Source of the DNA: Deltaproteobacteria bacterium
GTDB lineage: Bacteria; Desulfobacterota; Desulfuromonadia; Geobacterales; Pseudopelobacteraceae
Assembly: GCA_016219145.1 (NCBI GenBank)
Contig: JACRCG010000269.1
Location: forward strand, 1 to 10,553
Length of the DNA stretch: 10,553 bases
Direction: 5' to 3'
The translations under genes were made by a program, and so were the position numbers. Below are positions 1-6,656 of the stretch, piece after piece (position 1 is the stretch's first letter; each line of letters opens with the position of its first letter). A model generated the notes under the pieces. The model did not search any database. It had not been told where the DNA came from and saw only the letters and a program-made list of their open reading frames with translations.

Positions 1-51
1 GATCCGCGTTCTATTGCAGTTCAGGTTTCTTCTTTACGCGTACAGCCATAG
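1..51 (+). CDS. Possible C-terminal end of an upstream gene (partial)
   Basis: Frame 1 is open from the left edge to a TAG at 49-51 and reads DPRSIAVQVSSLRVQP. It would end 35 bases before the NuoE-like start, a spacing compatible with the same operon. Frames 2 and 3 are also open for a while (to 94 and 71), but their peptides look less protein-like. There are only 16 residues, so no family can be assigned. If real, it is the last gene before the NADH module and would reveal what the module serves. Confidence 0.25.
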   Translation, partial: DPRSIAVQVSSLRVQP

Positions 52-86
52 GACTGACGGAAAATATTTGAGTGGGATGAGGATAT

Positions 87-539
87 ATGGATAATATTAC
101 AATCGACCAGATTATTGACAAACATCAGTGCGAACCCAGTTCGCTGATTCAGATACTGCTTGAGATCCAGAGCGAGAATCACTGGCTCCCCAAAGAAGCA
201 CTGGAGAGAGTCAGCGCTAAACTGAATGTGCCGATGAGCCAGATACAGCACATCACCACTTTTTACAAGTCTTTCAGCCTGGTTCCCAAAGGGCGTCATG
301 AGGTTCATGTCTGCATGGGCACCGCCTGTCACGTACGCGGCGCGCAGCGGGTTCTCGACGCGGTTCAGGACCAGACCGGAATTAAAGCTGGTGAAACCGA
401 CGTTGATTTGAAGTTCAGCCTGGAAACGGTCAACTGTCTCGGCTGTTGCGCCTTAGGGCCGGTCATGGTGGTAAATGGCGAATATCACGGCAATATAGCG
501 CCGTCCCAGATTGAAGAAACATTGAAAAACTACGAGTAA
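87..539 (+). CDS. NuoE-like [2Fe-2S] subunit of an NADH-oxidising module (24-kDa family; BamG-like?)
   Basis: A 150-residue soluble protein of the complex I 24-kDa/NuoE/HoxE/HymA family. It should carry one thioredoxin-fold [2Fe-2S] cluster and pass electrons to or from the flavoprotein encoded next. The N-terminal helical half (about 5-65) contains the family's Y/F-rich turn TTFYKSF at 57-63. The C-terminal half has the cluster ligands C76-x4-C81 and C117-x3-C121, the normal spacing for this family. Length is typical. The ATG at 87 follows a TGAGGA Shine-Dalgarno at 78-83, with a short 3-base gap. The next start lies 9 bases after the stop, so the genes are in one operon. The family also occurs in respiratory complex I, bidirectional hydrogenases, NAD-dependent formate dehydrogenases and the BamG position of class II benzoyl-CoA reductase. 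Respiratory complex I is unlikely because no membrane nuo genes follow. Confidence 0.92.
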   Translation: MDNITIDQIIDKHQCEPSSLIQILLEIQSENHWLPKEALERVSAKLNVPMSQIQHITTFYKSFSLVPKGRHEVHVCMGTACHVRGAQRVLDAVQDQTGIKAGETDVDLKFSLETVNCLGCCALGPVMVVNGEYHGNIAPSQIEETLKNYE

Positions 540-548
540 GGAAATTAT

Positions 549-2477
549 ATGCCACGGATAAACTCCCCTGCCGAACTGGAAACATTAAGGCAGGACATCT
601 TATCAACCAGAGATCCCGACAAGCCCTGCATCACGCTCTGTTCCGGCTCTGCCTGCCAGGCGACGCATTGCAGGAAAGTCGCCGCCGCCCTTGAACTGGA
701 GCTTGAAAAACTGGCGCTGAAGGATTCGGTGCACTTCAGGAAAACCGGTTGTCACGGTTTTTGCGAGCAGGGGCCCATTGTCGTCATCTACCCTGAAGGG
801 GTCTGTTACCTCAAGGTAAAACCGGAAGATATCCCCGAGATCGTTTCACAGACCCTGATCGAAAAGAAGATTGTGGAGCGTCTGGTCTATAGTGACCCGA
901 CCACCAAAGAAAGGGTGACTCACGAGGAAGAGATTCCCTTCTACAAGAATCAGCAGCGGCTGGTTCTGGGGCCGAATACAAAAATAGATCCGAAGAGCCT
1001 TGAAGATTACCTGGCCGTCGGCGGTTATCAGGCCCTGACCAAGGCGCTGTTCGAGATGAAACCGGAGCAGGTTATAAACGAGGTTAAGGCGGCCAGCCTG
1101 AGAGGGAGAGGCGGCGGTGGCTTCCCGGCCGGAATCAAATGGGAAGCGGCCCGTAACGCTTCCGGCACACCCAAATATGTCATCGTCAACTGTGATGAAG
1201 GCGATCCGGGCGCCTATATGGACAGATCCCTGATGGAGGGGAATCCCTATTGTGTGCTTGAGGGGCTGCTGATCGGCGCCTATGCCATCGGCTCCAATGA
1301 AGGCTATATCTACGTCCGCCAGGAGTATCCGCTGGCGGTTGAAAACGTGACTTCTGCCATCAGAAAGGCCGAAGAGTGCGGCCTGCTGGGCAAAAATATC
1401 CTCGGGTCCGGTTTTGACTTCGACATCAAGGTGCATATGGGGGCCGGCGCTTTTGTATGCGGCGAGGAAACGGCTCTGATCAAGTCGCTGGAAGGCAAGG
1501 TGGGCGAGCCAAAGGCCAGACCGCCCTATCCGGCTGTCAGAGGGCTGTGGGGCAAACCGACCAACATCAACAATGTCGAAACCTGGGCCAACATTCCGCT
1601 GATCATAAACAAGGGAGCTGCCGCGTTCACCTCGATCGGCACCGAAGGGAGCAAGGGCACCAAGATCTTCTCGCTGGTCGGCAAGGTCAACAACACCGGT
1701 CTGGTGGAAGTCCCGATGGGTGTGACCCTGAGAGACATTGTGTACAAGATCGGCGGCGGCATCCCGGGGGGCAAGAAATTCAAGGCGGTCCAGACCGGCG
1801 GACCGGCCGGCGGCTGTATGCCCGAGAGCCTGCTCGATATGGAAGTCGATTTTGACCAGCTTACCCGGGCCGGCTCGATGATGGGCTCGGGCGGCATGAT
1901 TGTTCTGGATGATGAAACCTGCATGGTCGATTTCGCCAGATACTTCCTTGGCTTCCTGGCTGATGAATCCTGCGGCAAATGCGTCCCCTGCCGTGAGGGT
2001 GTCAAGCAGATGCAGAAGATTCTGACCAATATTACCCTGGGCAAGGGCAAAAAAGGTGACATCGAGCTTCTGGAAGAGCTGTCCGAGGTAGCCGGAAACT
2101 CTGCGCTCTGCGCTCTGGGCAAGGGCGCTCCCAACCCGGTGCTGAGTACGATGCGCCATTTCAGGGATGAGTATGAGGCGCACATCAATGAGGGGAAATG
2201 CCCGTCATATTCCTGCAAGGAGCTGATCGCCTATTATATTGATCCCGAGAAGTGCCAGGCCTGTACCAGCTGCTTCAGAAAATGTCCGGCCGAGGCGATT
2301 CTGGGCGGCAAGGGGCTGATCCATGAAGTCATACAGGAGAAATGCACTAAATGCGGTTCCTGCCTGGAAGCCTGCCCGGCCCGCTTTGGCGCTGTCAGGA
2401 AAATATCGGGCGAGCCTGTTCCGCCATCAATTTCAGAAGAAGCACGGACTATCGTCAGAAAGAGTAAACAGATATGA
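549..2477 (+). CDS. NuoF/HymB-like NADH-binding flavoprotein with N- and C-terminal ferredoxin domains (BamH-like?)
   Basis: A 642-residue NADH:acceptor flavoprotein, the expected site of hydride exchange between NAD(H) and FMN. Domains in order: a thioredoxin-like [2Fe-2S] domain (about 20-110; C31-x4-C36 and C68-x3-C72); the complex I 51-kDa core with the FMN-binding glycine loop GRGGGGFPAGIKW (186-198) and NADH-site segment GAGAFVCGEETALI (298-311); an SLBB-like segment (about 370-440); the N3-type [4Fe-4S] ligands C475, C478, C481 and C521; and a C-terminal 2x[4Fe-4S] ferredoxin (C569/572/575/579 and C599/602/605/609). At about 200 residues longer than plain NuoF (about 430-450), it matches the HymB/HndC/HytB/BamH architecture, in which the flavin connects to several cluster chains. 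Shine-Dalgarno AAGGA at 538-542. The stop overlaps the next start as ATGA. No hydrogenase, formate dehydrogenase or reductase partner is in the window, so the electron acceptor is inferred, not seen. Confidence 0.95.
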   Translation: MPRINSPAELETLRQDILSTRDPDKPCITLCSGSACQATHCRKVAAALELELEKLALKDSVHFRKTGCHGFCEQGPIVVIYPEGVCYLKVKPEDIPEIVSQTLIEKKIVERLVYSDPTTKERVTHEEEIPFYKNQQRLVLGPNTKIDPKSLEDYLAVGGYQALTKALFEMKPEQVINEVKAASLRGRGGGGFPAGIKWEAARNASGTPKYVIVNCDEGDPGAYMDRSLMEGNPYCVLEGLLIGAYAIGSNEGYIYVRQEYPLAVENVTSAIRKAEECGLLGKNILGSGFDFDIKVHMGAGAFVCGEETALIKSLEGKVGEPKARPPYPAVRGLWGKPTNINNVETWANIPLIINKGAAAFTSIGTEGSKGTKIFSLVGKVNNTGLVEVPMGVTLRDIVYKIGGGIPGGKKFKAVQTGGPAGGCMPESLLDMEVDFDQLTRAGSMMGSGGMIVLDDETCMVDFARYFLGFLADESCGKCVPCREGVKQMQKILTNITLGKGKKGDIELLEELSEVAGNSALCALGKGAPNPVLSTMRHFRDEYEAHINEGKCPSYSCKELIAYYIDPEKCQACTSCFRKCPAEAILGGKGLIHEVIQEKCTKCGSCLEACPARFGAVRKISGEPVPPSISEEARTIVRKSKQI

Positions 2478-3070
2478 GTGATATCAGCCTGCAGATTGAT
2501 GGCAAGGAAGTTATTGCACCCGAAGGCGTGACCATTTTGAGGGCTGCCGAGCGTGTGGGAATTTCAATTCCTACACTGTGCCACCACCAGAAACTGGAAC
2601 CGTACGGCGGCTGCCGGGTTTGCTCGGTGGAGGTTGATTCGCGCGGCAGGACAAGCGTTGTGGCGGCCTGCCTGTTCCCGGTAGAGCAGGATCTGGTGGT
2701 GCGAACCAGAACCAAAAAACTGGAGCGAATCAGAAAATCACTGCTGGAGATGATGCTGGCACATGCCCCGGACTCCGAACAGTTGCAGGCATTGGCCGTG
2801 GAGTATGGCGCGGACAAGGACCGTTTTGAAAAAGAGGCCTCTTTCTGCATTCATTGCGGTCTCTGTGTCAGATACTGCGCCGAGGTCAAGAAGAAGAATG
2901 CGCTGGGATTTATCGACCGTGGCGCCAGAAAAGAGATCTGCTTTATTCCGGAGATCGCCTCGAAAGAGTGCTGGGAGTGCAAGGAATGCTTCCCGCTCTG
3001 CCCGACATCAGCCTTGCAGGCCGCCTTTGTGCTGATCAAGGCGCTGTCGTTTCCTCCTGAATCCACCTAG
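2474..3070 (+). CDS. HoxU/NuoG-N-terminus-like ferredoxin, 2Fe-2S plus 2x[4Fe-4S] (BamI-like?)
   Basis: A 198-residue electron-transfer protein translationally coupled to the flavoprotein gene (4-base ATGA overlap). Residues 1-75 form a plant-type [2Fe-2S] domain with ligands C36-x10-C47-x2-C50-x15-C66. Residues 120-180 form a bacterial 2x[4Fe-4S] domain (C125/128/131/135 and C166/169/172/176). The middle helix (about 80-115) sits where complex I NuoG carries its His-Cys3 cluster N5. Here H97 is present but no cysteines follow it, so that cluster is absent. The protein stops straight after the ferredoxin domain with no molybdopterin-like NuoG body, as in HoxU, HydC-type and BamI proteins. It would carry electrons from the flavoprotein to an unseen catalytic partner. 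Calling it NuoG would be misleading. Confidence 0.9.
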   Translation: MSDISLQIDGKEVIAPEGVTILRAAERVGISIPTLCHHQKLEPYGGCRVCSVEVDSRGRTSVVAACLFPVEQDLVVRTRTKKLERIRKSLLEMMLAHAPDSEQLQALAVEYGADKDRFEKEASFCIHCGLCVRYCAEVKKKNALGFIDRGARKEICFIPEIASKECWECKECFPLCPTSALQAAFVLIKALSFPPEST

Positions 3071-3082
3071 AAAGAAGCAGGC

Positions 3083-3520
3083 ATGTCCGACCATTTCAAA
3101 TATTACCTGCGTGTCCGCTACTCTGAGTGCGATGCCCAGAAGGTTGTCTTCAACGCCCGCTATGCCGAATACATCGACATCGCGATAACCGAATTTCTGC
3201 GCGCCAGTTGCCCGGAATCCGGTTTTTTTGAATACCATGTCGTCAAACAGACAGTGGAATGGAAGGCTCCCGCCCGTTTTGACAATGTGCTTGAACTGAC
3301 AGTATCTTTGCTGAGTCTGGGGACTACCTCTTTCACACTCTCCACCGGGATCAGGGTTGCCGGCCGCGAGCAGCTCATCAACGTTTCCGAAACCGTAAAT
3401 GTTTTCCTGGATTCCGCTACCATGGAAAAGACCCCCATCCCTCCCGATATCCGGGCCGCACTGGAGAGAGGCGCGCCAGGTGTGATCGTTGACCATGCCG
3501 GGTATTTCGGGCGAAGATAA
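3083..3520 (+). CDS. Acyl-CoA thioesterase, hotdog fold (4HBT/YbgC type)
   Basis: A 145-residue cytoplasmic thioesterase of the 4-hydroxybenzoyl-CoA thioesterase/YbgC/FadM group. Enzymes of this family hydrolyse acyl- or aroyl-CoA to the free acid and CoA. The N-terminal signature RYSECDAQKVVFNARYAEYID (written here in two parts: RYSECDAQKVV, 12-22, and FNARYAEYID, 23-32) contains the family's catalytic aspartate at D17 and the V-F-N-x-x-Y helix start. Length is normal for one hotdog domain that works as an oligomer. It begins 12 bases after the ferredoxin stop on the same strand, so it is probably the last gene of the NADH-module operon; the Shine-Dalgarno (AAAGAAG or AGCAGG) is weak. The neighbourhood suggests a role in releasing CoA from a pathway intermediate or dead-end CoA ester. 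The true substrate cannot be read from the sequence. Confidence 0.88.
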   Translation: MSDHFKYYLRVRYSECDAQKVVFNARYAEYIDIAITEFLRASCPESGFFEYHVVKQTVEWKAPARFDNVLELTVSLLSLGTTSFTLSTGIRVAGREQLINVSETVNVFLDSATMEKTPIPPDIRAALERGAPGVIVDHAGYFGRR

Positions 3521-3595
3521 CGCCAGACACTTTGAGTCAACAGTAACCGAAACTCCTGCCTCCCCTATTTCATTCGTAGCTCTGCTTAATGCAGA

Positions 3596-3624
3596 TTGAA
3601 TCATCCGGATAATTCATCTATAGT
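3596..3624 (+). promoter_or_regulatory. Sigma70-like promoter for the cNMP-binding/AI-2E operon
   Basis: TTGAAT (3596-3601), a 17-base spacer and TATAGT (3619-3624) match the -35 and -10 consensus at 4/6 and 5/6 with ideal spacing. Transcription would start near 3631, about 60 bases before the ATG at 3693. A short TCTGC/GCAGA inverted repeat (3581-3595) sits just upstream; it has no T tract and is too weak to call a terminator for the preceding operon. Confidence 0.55.
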
Positions 3625-3692
3625 GTCGTCCAATCATGTCTTAACGGCCTTACGCTGCACTGTTTGCGACTCCAGCTTAACAGGATGCAATT

Positions 3693-4232
3693 ATGACAAC
3701 TCCATGGGCGCGTCTCTTCGGATACAAGAAAAGCAAGCATTCCGACAACCACTCCACCATTAAACTGCTATCCGAAGTTCCGATTTTTGAAGAGCTTAAC
3801 AGGCGCGAACTGGCCGCCATCGAGCGGATTCTCCATCATCGCGAATACCAGCGCGGCGAGATCATTTTCAGGCAGGGTGAGCGGGGCGCCGGGATGTATA
3901 TCGTACTCCGGGGCAAGGTTGCGGTTGTTTCAGAGCCGGATCAGCAGGAGCTGTCAGAGATGAGGGATGGCGATTTTTTCGGGGAGGTTGCTCTGCTTGA
4001 TGAGACCCCGCGCACTGCCACGGTGATAGCTAAAACTGATTGCAGCGTCTTCGGTTTCTTTCAGCCCGACCTGTTTGACCTGATTGCCCGCGATTCCAGA
4101 CTGGGCGTCAAGATTGTGCTGCGGGTGGCCAGAATTGCCAGCCAGCGCCTCAGGCAGGCCAATGAACGGGTTATTGCGCTGACTGCCGAGCTGGACGCCA
4201 TGAAACGTACTACCCCGGACGAGGCTAACTGA
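3693..4232 (+). CDS. Cyclic nucleotide-binding domain protein without DNA-binding domain
   Basis: A 179-residue cytoplasmic protein built around one Crp-type cyclic nucleotide-binding domain (about 28-135). The beta-roll motifs are clear: RGEIIFRQGERGAGMYIVLRG (first part RGEIIFRQG, 54-62; second GMYIVLRG, 67-74). The phosphate-binding cassette is FGEVALLDETPRTAT (96-110), with the Glu and Arg that contact the cyclic nucleotide ribose and phosphate, so ligand binding looks intact. The C-terminal 45 residues are a charged amphipathic helix, possibly coiled coil, instead of the helix-turn-helix of Crp/Fnr regulators, so it is unlikely to be a transcription factor. ATG at 3693 has Shine-Dalgarno CAGGA (3681-3685). 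The membrane protein gene starts 7 bases after its stop; this coupling suggests a ligand-sensing partner for that protein, which is inference. Confidence 0.9.
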   Translation: MTTPWARLFGYKKSKHSDNHSTIKLLSEVPIFEELNRRELAAIERILHHREYQRGEIIFRQGERGAGMYIVLRGKVAVVSEPDQQELSEMRDGDFFGEVALLDETPRTATVIAKTDCSVFGFFQPDLFDLIARDSRLGVKIVLRVARIASQRLRQANERVIALTAELDAMKRTTPDEAN

Positions 4233-4239
4233 GGATTTT

Positions 4240-5280
4240 ATGCAAGTCGGTCAGACACGCCATAAGATCCACCTCCTGGCCCTTTTCACTGGCGTATTTC
4301 TGCTGTGCGTGGTCCTGTATGTCGGTCGAGTCGCCGAGATCGTGATTATCGCAGCTCTGCTTGCCTATCTTCTGGATCCCGTGGTCACAGCCATAGAAGT
4401 CAAAGGTGTTTCACGCACTCTTGCAGCCTCCCTCCTGATGCTTTTCATATTATTCGTCTTCATGCTGTTCTGGTACACCGTCATTCCGATAGCGATCGAC
4501 CAGCTCATGAACTTGCAGGCCGGGACCGGGAGCAAGCCTGCCTTGAAGGCGATCGCTTCTCTGGAAGGTTATATCAGGCGTCACGGTGAAGCTGTCGGGC
4601 TCGGAAACATAAGTCTCACCGAGGAGTTAGGCAAATTCAAGACCGGGCTTATCCAGAAAATTCCTGACTTTATCATAAAGGATTCGGTATCTCTTCTGCT
4701 GGGCTGTGTGATGGTGCCGTTCATCATGTTTTTTATTTTGAAGGACGGGCGCGAATTCAAAAAGTATTTCATCAGCCTGGTGCCCAATCGCTATTTCGAA
4801 TTCACTCTGGATCTGTTGTATAAAATGGAGGTCCAGCTGGGCAACTACCTGAGGGGGCAGTTTCTGGATGCAGTGGTGTTCGGAGTCCTGGCAACCATAA
4901 CCCTCTGGGCTCTTAACGTACCCTATTTTGTCGTCATCGGCTGTTTTGCCGGTCTGGCCAACCTGATCCCCTTTGTCGGCCCTCTGGTCGGGGCTCTGGC
5001 CGCAATGGTGGCAGTCGTTCTGGAACAGGGCGACATCGCCAGAGGAGCATCGGTACTGATTGCGTTTGTGATCCTCAAGCTGGTCGATGATTTTGCAATT
5101 CAGCCGCTCGCAGTCGGAAGGCATGTCAACCTGCATCCGATGGTTGTGGCAATTGCAATCATTGTCGGCGGGCATCTTTTCGGTGTTCTGGGAATGCTGC
5201 TGGCAGTCCCGAGCCTGGGGTTTTTCAAGGTTGTGCTGGAAGAGAGTATTGACACCTACCGCAGGTACCGGTTTGACTGA
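4240..5280 (+). CDS. AI-2E family transporter (PerM/YdiK-type integral membrane protein)
   Basis: A 346-residue inner-membrane protein of the AI-2E exporter-like family (PerM/YhhT/YdiK/TqsA). The length and layout fit: two N-terminal hydrophobic segments (about 10-50), a third at 60-82, a soluble insertion (about 85-145), a fourth at 150-167, then a membrane core at 205-262 and 268-335. Family hallmarks are the ANLIPFVGPLVGAL segment (240-253) and the stretch HPMVVAIAIIVGGHLFGVLG (299-318) followed by the conserved AVP (322-324). Members have been linked to AI-2 export, Na+/H+ antiport or unknown substrates, so the name is a family label rather than a function. Shine-Dalgarno GAGGA at 4231-4235 overlaps the stop of the upstream cNMP-binding gene, implying coupled translation. 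Confidence 0.9.
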   Translation: MQVGQTRHKIHLLALFTGVFLLCVVLYVGRVAEIVIIAALLAYLLDPVVTAIEVKGVSRTLAASLLMLFILFVFMLFWYTVIPIAIDQLMNLQAGTGSKPALKAIASLEGYIRRHGEAVGLGNISLTEELGKFKTGLIQKIPDFIIKDSVSLLLGCVMVPFIMFFILKDGREFKKYFISLVPNRYFEFTLDLLYKMEVQLGNYLRGQFLDAVVFGVLATITLWALNVPYFVVIGCFAGLANLIPFVGPLVGALAAMVAVVLEQGDIARGASVLIAFVILKLVDDFAIQPLAVGRHVNLHPMVVAIAIIVGGHLFGVLGMLLAVPSLGFFKVVLEESIDTYRRYRFD

Positions 5281-5307
5281 GAGATGGCAGGGGCTGGATT
5301 CTTAACT

Positions 5308-5327
5308 GTTTTCAGATGATGGAAAAC
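5308..5327. terminator. Possible bidirectional hairpin between convergent genes
   Basis: GTTTTC (5308-5313) and GAAAAC (5322-5327) form a perfect 6-bp stem around an 8-base loop, 28 bases after the AI-2E stop and between two convergent operons. No T tract follows on either strand, so intrinsic termination would be weak. Confidence 0.25.
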
Positions 5328-5373
5328 TTACTCCCAATTATCATCCAGGCGCTCAAAAGGCTATAACCCGGAA

Positions 5374-5607
5374 TCAGGCCGCTTTCTTGAGTCGTTCAGC
5401 TACCCATACCTTGATTATGGACTGACGCGGCACACCTAAACGCTTTGACTCCTTGTCCAGCTGATGAATCATCCACAAAGGAAAATCCACGTTGACCCTC
5501 TTCTGCTCCTGCTCAGGACGATGAGCCTTTGAGACATCAAGATAGATGGAAATATCCTCGCCTTCATCAAATTTTCTGTCGAACTCTTTAGCTCTCATAT
5601 ATTTCAA
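5374..5607 (-). CDS. brnA: BrnA-type antitoxin (ribbon-helix-helix)
   Basis: A 77-residue antitoxin that should neutralise the BrnT toxin encoded just upstream and repress the shared promoter as a DNA-binding dimer. The N-terminal part (1-35) has the BrnA-type stretch FDEGEDISIYLDVSKA (13-28), the likely toxin-binding arm. Residues 37-73 form the ribbon-helix-helix domain: beta strand KRVNVDFPLW (36-45), then helices with LGVPRQSIIKVWVAERL (57-73), very typical of BrnA/CopG-like antitoxins. The start at 5607 overlaps the brnT end by 20 bases; a second in-frame ATG at 5598 is equally possible. Toxin-first order is the BrnTA rule. Confidence 0.9.
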   Translation of the reverse strand: MKYMRAKEFDRKFDEGEDISIYLDVSKAHRPEQEQKRVNVDFPLWMIHQLDKESKRLGVPRQSIIKVWVAERLKKAA

Positions 5608-5848
5608 TCTCCTCTTTTCTTGATCGCCGCACCGAGATTATTCTGACACATTCACCACGATACGTTATAACCCCCGACCAGTACCTGCCATCAATCTTGC
5701 CTATCACCAAAAACCTTGCTTCATCATTCGTTATTGCCGGTATCTCAATGCACTCGGGATCACTCCACAATGCTTGAGCATCATGGAAATCAATTCCATG
5801 TTTCTCCTTGTTGCTACTGCTTTTTTCCAAATCATACTCGAATTTCAT
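5588..5848 (-). CDS. brnT: BrnT-type ribonuclease toxin
   Basis: An 86-residue toxin of the BrnT (DUF497) family, a RelE-fold ribonuclease that arrests translation when not bound by BrnA. Visible hallmarks are the N-terminal FEYDLEKSSSNKEKHGIDF (3-21), with the conserved KHGI-x-F, and the C-terminal basic block RIISVRRSRKEEIEIYE (69-85), which contains the family's arginines. Length is typical and no truncation is seen. The ATG at 5848 has no Shine-Dalgarno and lies only 9 bases after a TATAAT box, so the transcript is probably leaderless or nearly so. It heads a two-gene operon with brnA. Confidence 0.92.
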   Translation of the reverse strand: MKFEYDLEKSSSNKEKHGIDFHDAQALWSDPECIEIPAITNDEARFLVIGKIDGRYWSGVITYRGECVRIISVRRSRKEEIEIYES

Positions 5849-5884
5849 GGTATGAATATTATACCTTTAGATTGCTCAGAGCAA
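5849..5884 (-). promoter_or_regulatory. brnTA promoter with two operator-like palindromes
   Basis: On the minus strand a perfect TATAAT (5863-5858) lies 9 bases before the brnT ATG; the -35 is weak (TTTGCT or TTGCTC near 5885-5879). GGTAT (5849-5853) and ATACC (5861-5865) form an inverted repeat directly over the -10. TTGCTC-A-GAGCAA (5872-5884) forms a perfect 6-bp palindrome over the -35. Antitoxin binding to either would block RNA polymerase, as expected for autoregulation by a ribbon-helix-helix antitoxin. Confidence 0.6.
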
Positions 5885-5994
5885 ACTTTTTTCCTGTTGT
5901 GTCCGAACCTTCAATCCTCCCCTGCCGAAATATTTAACTTTATGGGCCACCCGCCGATATGAATAGTAAGTTGTTAAATACTGCATGCGGCTCT

Positions 5995-6004
5995 GGCAAT
6001 TGCC
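5995..6004. repeat. Short perfect palindrome GGCAATTGCC
   Basis: A 10-bp self-complementary site 23 bases upstream of the small ORF at 6028. It could be an operator, but a single site of this length is weak evidence. The rest of 5885-6027 shows no convincing gene or promoter. Confidence 0.2.
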
Positions 6005-6027
6005 GGAACGCGGACAGGCGGTGAATC

Positions 6028-6189
6028 ATGAGTACCCCGAAAAGTTATTACAAATGGTGGCGGCGGCATTTCAGATCAAAATACTCGCAGGTCGATATCA
6101 TCCATCGGCTGACCGATAAACTCTGGCTGCATTACAATGATATAAATATCGTTCGCGAGCGGCTCGACAGGGCAATGGAACTATATTAA
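6028..6189 (+). CDS. Small hypothetical protein, 53 residues, Trp/Arg-rich
   Basis: An ATG at 6028 opens a 53-codon frame ending in TAA at 6187-6189. A GGTGA at 6020-6024 could serve as ribosome-binding site. The product begins MSTPKSYYKWWRRHFRSKYS and continues into an amphipathic helix-like second half (QVDIIHRLTDKLWL, 21-34; IVRERLDRAMEL, 41-52). It is strongly basic and aromatic at the N-terminus and has no signal peptide or cysteines. I do not recognise a family. The composition looks protein-like rather than random, and no better frame exists across this stretch. It stands alone, on the opposite strand to the genes on either side. Confidence 0.45.
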   Translation: MSTPKSYYKWWRRHFRSKYSQVDIIHRLTDKLWLHYNDINIVRERLDRAMELY

Positions 6190-6350
6190 CCGCCCCGGCG
6201 AGCCCCCCTGACGTAACGAGTATCCAAGAGAGCGGTTGAATTCTGTACTCAAGCTGCAAGCCTGGAAACATCTCCCAGCCCTACCCTCCCAATTCTACGG
6301 AACGACAACATATGTTCGCCGTATCTTCTTCAACAATGCCGACCGATTCT

Positions 6351-6656
6351 TCAGCAACAAAGTTTATCGGAGCGTTTCATCATTGCGAACAATTTGCGCC
6401 AACCGCTACAAGCCAGTTCCGACTCGGCAAGACATGCCCTCAGCTTCTTTTTCGTTGATAAAGGCAATGCGCGACCTGTCGATTTCAGGAAACACCTGAT
6501 GGCAAGACCATGCTCCTGCAGCATTTCAGACGAGGTCGTAAATGCTGAAAAACAGGTCTGTTCGAGATCGTCTACTTCCGCTCCGAGGCCGGCTGCCCTG
6601 GCCTCAATAATGGCCTCTCTGAGCAAAGGCAGATAATCCCTAATCTGTGTTGTCAT
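6351..6656 (-). CDS. Conserved hypothetical protein, second gene of an overlapping pair
   Basis: A 101-residue soluble protein, largely helical. The segment DYLPLLREAIIEARAAGLG (7-25), followed by FSAFTTSSEMLQEHGLAI (36-53), gives an impression of a conserved bacterial family of unknown function that I cannot name. I chose the ATG at 6656, which overlaps the upstream gene by 17 bases. The frame is open to 6704, but a start there would overlap by 65 bases and add an unlike N-terminus. No Shine-Dalgarno is evident at 6656, which fits translational coupling. There are several cysteines (C35, C55, C75, C83, C100, C101) without metal-site spacing. Its function is unknown; the overlap suggests it works together with its neighbour. 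Confidence 0.7.
   Translation of the reverse strand: MTTQIRDYLPLLREAIIEARAAGLGAEVDDLEQTCFSAFTTSSEMLQEHGLAIRCFLKSTGRALPLSTKKKLRACLAESELACSGWRKLFAMMKRSDKLCC

Noticed and set aside
846..2183. Long 445-codon open frame antisense to the NuoF-like gene, plus shorter ones at 1310-1498, 1526-2218 and 1457-1855
   Set aside because: They lie wholly across a gene whose cofactor motifs are intact, have no recognisable motifs, and arise from GC-rich third codon positions.
87..3070. Respiratory complex I (nuo) operon
   Set aside because: No NuoA-D or membrane subunits follow, the flavoprotein has extra ferredoxin domains, and the third protein lacks the NuoG body and the HisCys3 site.
6236..6499. Plus-strand 87-codon frame opposite the end of the unknown gene pair
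   Set aside because: No ribosome-binding site, low-quality peptide, and half of it is antisense to a better-supported frame.
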